From NCBI RefSeq assembly GCF_001592945.1, contig NZ_LRPB01000049.1:62001-126000 (forward strand): 64,000 bases of DNA, written 5' to 3'. Below the pieces are notes generated by a model, which was not told the DNA's origin, ran no database searches, and saw only the letters and a program-made list of their open reading frames with translations. The DNA comes from Roseivirga seohaensis (GTDB taxonomy: Bacteria; Bacteroidota; Bacteroidia; Cytophagales; Cyclobacteriaceae). This document shows positions 1 to 9,000 of this stretch, one piece after another (positions within the stretch are counted from its first letter, which is position 1; every line of letters begins with the position of its first letter). The position numbers were made by a program, and so were the translations under genes.

Positions 1-3000
1 GGTCTATGACGGTCAATGGCAATGCCACTACGGTAAACCAAATTACTGACGAAACCCTGTGCTTAAACGGTCCCGTAACCCGGACGGTAACTACCAGTCA
101 GGTGAATTACCTGGATTTTGAAGAAACGGAGAATAATTCCATTGAAGTGAATGGCTTGGCCGATGCGTTGGCCGGTAAAAGCCGCTCTGTGTTTATGTGG
201 CTGAATAAAGAGAGTAACATTGGCAGTGGAGGCTTTAATGAGGTCTTGGTGTTTCAGGATTCAGATGTAGATAATCTGAGCCGCTTTTATTTCAGGGATA
301 CGGAGCGTTTAGCCTTATGGGATGGTACTAATGATCGCCTTAACTCTTCCGTACTGTCCAATGACACCTGGTATTTTGTAGGGTACACTTATGACAATGC
401 TACAGGTGAGACAAAACTCTATCTAAACGGTAATGTGGAAGACAGCGGAACGCTGAATATGCCTTTGGGTGAGGGATGGTTTGCCACTTTAGGAGCAAAA
501 TATAACGATAATGGCCTGGAAGATTACCTGGATGGCAAAATGGCCGAAATCACCATCTGGGATAAGGTTTTAACTCAGGAAGAAGTAACCATCCTAATGG
601 GCGCTGCCCCGGCACACGATGCCACTAATTTGGTAGCAGCTTATGGTACACATAAGAATATTGCAGACAACCAATTGCGAGACCTGACTGCTAATGGAAA
701 TAATGGTTTGGCCTCACACCAAACGATTATTGTCAATAACCTGGAGGAGGTGATTCCAGATTATGATGCTTCGGCTCATTACACTTTTTCCTGGAAAAAA
801 GGAGGGATAGAATTTGATACTGATGCCATCGGCAATATTACTGTAGAAGAAGGCACCACAGCGTATTCTGTAACTTATGGTACACCACTGTTCCAAAAAT
901 CAGATGACTTTAGTCTAAGCTATACCAATCTGATACCGACACAGCCTGCTGGAAAAATAATTGCTGCATCTACGAATGTGACATTTGAAGTGGAAGAAAT
1001 TCCAGGCGCGTCTTACCAATGGTATAGAAGAGAGGAAGGGTTTGATGAAGTCAAAATAGCCGGAGACCTTACAATCCGGGACGTATATCGGGGACCCGAT
1101 GGCACCATCTACAACGCCACTTCAACCGCAGGTATTTATTATACTACTGATGAAGGAAATACTAAGGTGATAAGAACCACAGCCCATGGTTTGGTTGTAA
1201 ATGATATTAATGAGATTCGGGTTTTTGACAATGACATCTATGTGGTGCAAAAAAATACCGCTGTGAGTATTTCAAAAGATGGAGGTAATAGTTTCCAAAC
1301 ACTTTTTCAACGTACCTCAATCACTAGCCCTATTCCTAATACGGTACTGAAAGCGGAAGATGGGTCTATTTATATCGGAGCTTTAAACGGCTTACTTGTT
1401 TCTACTGATGGGGGAGCAAACTTCAACAATCATACGGATGTTACAGGAACTGTTGATGTGCTCTATGAGGTGGGTGAAACTCTTTACGTAGGAAGCCGTG
1501 AAGGGCTATTTATTTCAAATGATAATGGAGCTACTTTTATTCAGAAGACTATTACAGATGGTCTTGCTTTCAATAGTATTCGAGATGTTTATAAATCTGG
1601 AAATACGCTTTATGTAAGTACACAAACAGCAGATTTTAAAGATGGAGCTATTTCTACTTCCACAGATGCTGGTGAGTCTTTTACCAAAACCATTACAGAA
1701 GCCAATGGTTTTAACGGGCATCTCGTGAATGCCATTTACGAATTCGCTGGTGACCTCTTCGTAGGCACATCCAGAGGTCTCTTTGTTTCTTCAGATCAGG
1801 GAGATACATTTAGCCAATTCTCCTCTCCGGACGCATTCACAAAAAGTGTTTTATCCCTTTCTGAATATAATGGACAGCTAGAGGTAGGTACAAGCGAAGG
1901 TCTTTCAACCTATAGAAGTAATCTGAAGCTCGAAGATGAAACCAGTGGCTCTACTAACCTGATTGAAGGGGCAAAAACCCGAAAGCTTACCATCAGTAAA
2001 GTAGCATTAGAGCAAAATGGAACGGTGTACTTTGTGGAGGTCACCAAAGGAGATTGCAAACAGCAATCAGATGATCTTTTGTTAACTGTTGTGGATGTAC
2101 CAGGAGTCACATCAATTAGCCCTGCCAATGGCACTACAGATGTAGCCATAGATACCGAACTGAGCATCGAGTTTAGCAAAACCGTTTCCAAAGGCTCAGG
2201 AGGGCTAAAGATATTCAACTATGCTACCGATGCTCTGGTCCAAACATTCACAGCCGATGATTTAACCATTGATGGCACCACCGTTTCTATTACCTCGGGC
2301 GTTTCGCTAGACAATTCCAGCCAATACTACATCACCCTAGATGCCGATCTAGTAAAAGACAATAGCAATGCCGGCAACCTGGCCATGACAGATAAAGATG
2401 CCTGGTCATTCTATACCATTTGTGAACCTTTGGTGCTTACGCAACCGGAAGATCAGTCAGGCTTTGTGTCTGGCAGTGTTACTTTTTCTGTGCCTGAGGT
2501 TGCCGGAGCGAGTTACCAATGGTTCAAAAGCCAAAACAAAACAGAAGAGATTTATGATTTTTCAGGATTGCTCATTACCGATATTAATACAAATGAGTCT
2601 ACAATTCACGTAACAACAGGCTTTGAAAGACTATTCACTTCTACTGATGGAGGTGAGTCATTCACCGAAAATGTAAACATCGCAGGAAGAGCAAGGAAGG
2701 TAGTAGAGTTTGATGGTGTGCTGTATGTGGCCACTTTCAACATGGGACTTGCCATTTCCACAGACAATGGGGCAACTTTCGATTACAAGAATCAGGCAAA
2801 TAATGGACTTGCAGATGATAATGTAAATAGCATCTATGTTAACAATGAAGCCATCTATGTATCTACTGACTCTGGTTTGAGTATTTCAACAGATAATGGT
2901 GAAAGTTTTGTTACCAAGACAACAAATGATGGTTTGGGAAGTAATACCGTAGAAGAAGTTTATGCGAAAGGTTCTACTGTGTATGCTGCTAACTCCAATG

Positions 3001-6000
3001 GTGGGTTTAGTGTTTCCACTGATGGAGGAGAAACTTTTACATCCAGAATAGGTGGAAATAGTGGCCTCACTTCATCTATTTCAGAGTTGGCGGTTGCTTC
3101 TGATGGTACTATCTATGCAGGAGGCGTTAGTGTGTTTGTTTCGAAGGATGGAGGGGATAGTTTTACCGAACTGCCTGCTGCTGAACAGTTTTTATCATCA
3201 CAAGTTTACGACCTAGATATAGAAGATGATATTCTTTATATCAATGTGCAGGAAGAGTCTTTGGGAGCCGCTGTATATTCCAGCGCTGATGAAGGTAATA
3301 CCCTAACCACACTATCACAAACAGATGCCTCTGGGTATAGGGAAAGGACAATATCTGTTTTAAACGGACAGGTATTTGCTGGTGGATACTCAGGTACACT
3401 TGTGAAACACTCTGGTGTAACATCCCTGAAATCTGGAACAGACCCTCAATCCGATAATTATATTTCCGGTGCCACTACCGCTTCGCTAACCATCAGCAAG
3501 CTTACTGAAGATCTCGACCAATCCGAATATTTTGTGGTGGTCACTAAGGGTGAATGCGAGGAGACATCTCAGATAGCCAAACTTACTTTGGGCACACCAG
3601 CCCCGTTGGTTACAAACCTATTTCCAGCCGATGACGAATTAGATGTTGACATTTCTCCTGAAATCAGCATCACCTTCGATCAGGCCATTGTAAAAGGTAC
3701 GGGAAATATTGAAGTAAGAAGAGCCTCAGATGATGAGCTGCTGGTAGATGTCGCTGTCAATTCTATATTGGTTACAGTAGATGATCAAACGGCTACCATA
3801 GTATTGGGCGATACCAATCTTGAACTAGATACGGAGTATTACATCACCATTCCAAACACCGCTTTTCAAAATGGGTCAGGTATTGCATTCGCTGGGATTT
3901 CTGACAAAAACACTTGGAGCTTTACTACAGAAACGGAAGAAGTAATACCTCTTATTGTAGCTGCCACTTCCCCAAGTGCTACTCGCGATGCCCAGATAGA
4001 TTTTCCATTCTTAAATATTCAGTTCAATGAACAAATTGCTATTGGCTCAGGACAAGTTAGTATTTATCGTACTAGTGATAATAGCCTATTTGAAACTTTA
4101 GATATCTCTACTGCGAGAATAAAAAATAGTGGTAGGCCTTTGCAGGCTCAGTTAGAACTTTCACAAAACTGGGAGGCAGGGGTTGAATATTATATTCAAT
4201 ATCCTCAAGGGCTGATCACCAGTTTAGATGGTGCAAAAGTGATTCAAGCCATTGATGATAATACAACCCTTGCTTTCAAAGCAGAAAGTTTCAATGAAAA
4301 CATCATTACCAGCTTTTTCCCAGCTACAGGAAGCAACACCTATGTAGCCGATTCTGAAGTTGATTTTAAACTCTTTACAAGCATAGGAGTAGGCCTAGAA
4401 AGAGATCCGTTGGGTTCCTTTAGAATATATAAAGCAGCCAATGACGAACTAATCAAAACCATTGAATATGATGGCCAGAATGATAGAGACTTAGACTATG
4501 GCGATGACGAAAACTATATCAAATTTGAGTTCGATGATGATGAACTGGAACCTGGCACAGAATACTATGTGCTCATTGATGACGGTTTTATTGTGTCATA
4601 TGAAAACGCATTGTTTCATGTTGGCATCTCAGACCCTACTACATGGCGTTTTACCACATTGGCAGCGCCAACCACGCCAACATTAATAGGTATTGAGCCA
4701 GCCACGAGCGCAACGGGTGTTGCTGTAAACAGTAATATAGTGTTGACCTACAGCGAAAACATTCAATCTTATTTATTTGGAGAGAGTGGCACAGCCACCA
4801 ACAATGTGGTGCTTTATGATGCCAATGATAATGTGATAGAGACTCTTGCTTCCGATAGATTGAAGTATAGCGGAGCTAGAATATTGATTAAACCAACCAA
4901 TGATCTTGAATACAATACATCATATTATTTATTGATTGATGATGAAGCTTTTGTTAGTAATAATGGAGTGAAAACAGAAGCGATTACTGATCCTACGGTG
5001 ATCAGCTTTACCACGGCAAGCCAGCCTAATACGGCACCAGTGGCTAGTAGCGTAAGCATTGCTGGCAGCTTAGAAGCCAATCTGGAGCTTACAGGTTCTT
5101 ATAACTATAGCGATGCAGATACCGATGCCGAATCTGGTTCGGCACTCCAATGGTTTGTGGCCGATGATGCTACTGGTTCAAACAGAACGGCCATTTCAGG
5201 CGCAACGTCAAGCACGTTTACCCTGACTTCTTCTGAAGTGGGCAAGTATATCACGTTTGCGGTAACACCAAACGATGGAACCGATGCCGGAACAAGAGTT
5301 TTAGCGGCTTATGCCGGTCCTGTAGAGGCAGCTGTTATACCAACCTTGGTCAGCACTTCCCCAGTCGATGGAGCGATTGATATTTTAAAAGACGCCAACC
5401 TGAGCCTTACTCTGAGTGAAGATGTTACTGCGGGAATTGGAAACATTACCTTGACTCCGGTTAATGGAACAGCCACAGTAATTGATGTTACTTCTGCCGT
5501 GGTGACTATTTTGGGAACCGATGTAACCATCAACCCAGCTTCCGATCTTTTGGAAGGGGAGTTCTATACGGTCACCTTCGATGCTACTGCTTTTGTAGAT
5601 GCAAATGGCAACAATTCTACTGGATTGACCAATGAGACCACATGGAATTTTACGGTAAAAGAGGCCAATGTAGCACCTGTAGCTCAAGGGGTAAGTATTA
5701 AAAAATCTTTGGTTGTTAATGGGGTACTGGAAGGTTCGTACACTTATTTCGATCAGAATGATGATTCGGAGTCAGGTACAACCTTCCAATGGTACCGTGC
5801 TGATGATGCGGTAGGAACTGGCAAAACAGCGATCAACGGGGCAACTTCGAATTTGTATACGGTCACTAATGACGACAACGGCAAGTTTGTAAGCTTTGAG
5901 GTAACTCCGAACGATGGAACTCTGTCAGGTACAGCAGAAGAAAGCACTTACTTTGGGCCAATTCTGATCAATGATGGAGTCACCAATATTCCACCAGCCT

Positions 6001-9000
6001 TTACTTCAGATGCTTTGACCTCTGTGTTGGATAATGCAGCTTATAGCTATACCATCACCTACGAGGACCTGAACAACGATGTGCCAACACTCACTAAAAC
6101 CACTGGGCCAGATTGGTTATCGGTAAATGGGTTTGTGTTATCGGGTAACCCAACTTCAGCCAACATTGGTAACCATAGCATTGTCTTGACCTTAGATGAT
6201 GGGAATGGCGGTACCGAAACTCAAAAGTTTACAGTAACAGTGCTGGCAAGCAATACGGCTCCTATCGTGAAATCTGTTGGTGTGGATGTTGTAACGAGTC
6301 CAACTATTGGTGCTCCACTACGCGGACTTTACAATTTCATCGATTTGGAGTCCGATCCGGATAACTCCAACTACAAGTGGTACAGATATGATGATCTTTC
6401 GGGTTCAGGCAAAACTGAAATAAATGGGGCAACCTCGGTTAACTATACTTTGATCGCAGCAGATGCTGGCAAATACCTTAGCTTCGAAGTGACTCCAAAC
6501 GATGGTAAGGTTGATGGTGCTACCGTAGAAAGTACGGTTTTAGGACCAGTAGACAAGAAAACCCCGGCTTTATCTTTAAGCGATATTACCAAAACTTATG
6601 GTGATGCTGATTTCATTCTATCTGCAAACACTAATTCTTCAGGAGCAATTAACTACACTTTCAACAATGACCAGACAGGAGCAGCTATCAATGGTTCTAC
6701 TGTGACTTTGGGCAATGCGGGTGAGATTACCGTTAATGTCAGCTTGGCTGAAGATGCAGAGTATCAATCAAGACAAGTTCAAGGCACTATAACCATAGGC
6801 AAGAAGGCCATTGAATTGACTGCCACTGATGCAAGCAAGAGTGTAGGCGATACTGATCCAATCCTGAATTATACAGTAACAACCGGAAGTATTGTAGGTA
6901 GTGATGAAGTGGTGACCGTAAGCAGAGATGCTGGTGAAGCACCGGGTACTTATGCCATAAACCTAACTGATGGTGCAGATGCAGACAATTATGAAATAAC
7001 GGCTGTTCCAGGAGTATTCACAATTTCACAAAGAAGCCTGACGATAACAGCAGAGGTTGCAACCAAAACCTATGGCGATGCTGACCCTACTTTCAACTAC
7101 AGCATTACTGAAGGGGCTTTAGAAAATGGAGACGAACTGAGTGGAGGAATTACCAGGGTTGAGGGGGAAGATGTAGGCATATATGCCTTGCAGGGTAGCT
7201 TATTCAATCCTGATTACAAGATCACTTTTGTTAGTGCGGACCTGACCATTGGTAAAGCGACTTTAACAGCCACTGCTGATGACAAGTCCAAAGCCTATGG
7301 TGAAGAAAACCCTGAATTAACCATTAGCTATTCAGGCTTTGCAAACGGAGATACCAAAGCAGATATTACAGAACCGACCGCTTCTACTGTAGCCAATGCG
7401 TCTAGTCCAATTGGGACTTATGACATCACGCTTTCTGGTGGTACAGCAACTAACTATAATATCAACTTAGTTAATGGCCAATTGACTGTTGAGCAGAGGC
7501 CGTTTATAACTACTTGGGAGATAACAAGCAATGATGTAAACCGTTCCAGAACATTCTTCAATACTCTTGGAAGTCACACTTATCTCTATGACATTGATTG
7601 GGGTGACGGTGCTGTCGAAACTGACCTGACCGGTGCTGCCTCGCATACTTACGTGGCAGAGGGTACTTACACGGTTAAGATAAGCGGGCAGTTTCCACAG
7701 TTTGAATTGTCTTTCTCCAGACTGAGGTCTGTTGAGCAGTGGGGTGATATTGAGTGGAAAAGTATGGAAGGAGCATTTGTCGCTGCCGATTTCGACATCA
7801 ATGCCACTGATGCTCCAAAGCTTTCACAGGTTACTTCAATGAAACGCATGTTCGAGAGAACCTTCATCGGTAAACCAGACCTAACATCTTGGGATGTATC
7901 CAAGATCACCAATATGTCTGAAATGTTTAAAGAGAGCGATTTCAATGGAGACATAAATGGTTGGGATGTCAGTGCAGTAACCGACATGTCATACATGTTT
8001 GCCCAGACAGAAAACTTCAATTCATCCATTTCCAACTGGAATACATCGGCAGTGCAGAACATGTCTTACATGTTCTACTACGCTCAGAGTTTTGATCAAC
8101 CAATTGATGCTTGGGATGTTAGTTCGGCAACAACAATGTCATCTATGTTTGCCGATGCAGCTTTGTTCAATCAAAACCTCAATTCTTGGGATGTGAGCAG
8201 TGTAACTAAAATGGATAAGATGTTCGATAATGCATTGCTATTCAATGGTGACATTACAGGCTGGAATGTGAGTAGTGTAACGGATATGTCGAACATGTTT
8301 GATGATGCCAAAGCATTCAATCAAGACATCAATGGCTGGGATGTGAGTAACGTTACCAGAATGAATGCAATGTTCAATGATGCCGATGCCTTTAACCAAG
8401 ACCTTAACTCTTGGGATGTGAGCAAGGTGGAAACCTTCCAAGCCATGTTCCAGAATAACGATACGTTCAATGGCAACATCAGCAACTGGGATGTTTCCAA
8501 TGCTACTAAATTGGAACGTATGTTCGAAGATGCCCATGCCTTTAACCAAGACATAAGCAACTGGCAGCCGACCAATGCCGAAAACCTAACGGCCATGTTC
8601 CGCGATGCCAGATCATTTAACCAGGATATTGGTTCTTGGAAATTCCCTAATGCTGATAGGCTAAACCAAATGTTCTATGAGGCAGCGGCTTTTGATCAGG
8701 ACATTTCATCATGGGAGACAGGCAATATTGTGGACATGAGTTCCATGTTCGAAAATGCAGAAGCCTTTAATCAGAATATTGGAAACTGGGATGTAAGCTC
8801 AGTAACCAGTTTCGGCAGTATGTTCAGGGGAGCTTCCATGTTCAATCAGGACATCAGTGAGTGGGATATGAGTGCGGCCACAAGCATGAACAGCATGTTT
8901 AAAAATGCCACAGTATTCAATCAGGATATAAGTGGGTGGGTATTTGCCGATGGTTTGAGCAGCATGAGTAGTGTGTTTGAGAATGCCACTGCATTTAACC

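Noticed and set aside
6-60. Start codon of the giant gene at position 6
   Set aside because: No signal peptide follows, and the frame is open to the edge (TCT at 3-5); a secreted T9SS cargo should begin with a signal peptide, so the real start lies upstream.
8238-8596. Minus-strand frames of about 90-130 residues within the giant gene
   Set aside because: They are shadows of the 75-bp DUF285 repeats; repeated DNA keeps several frames open.
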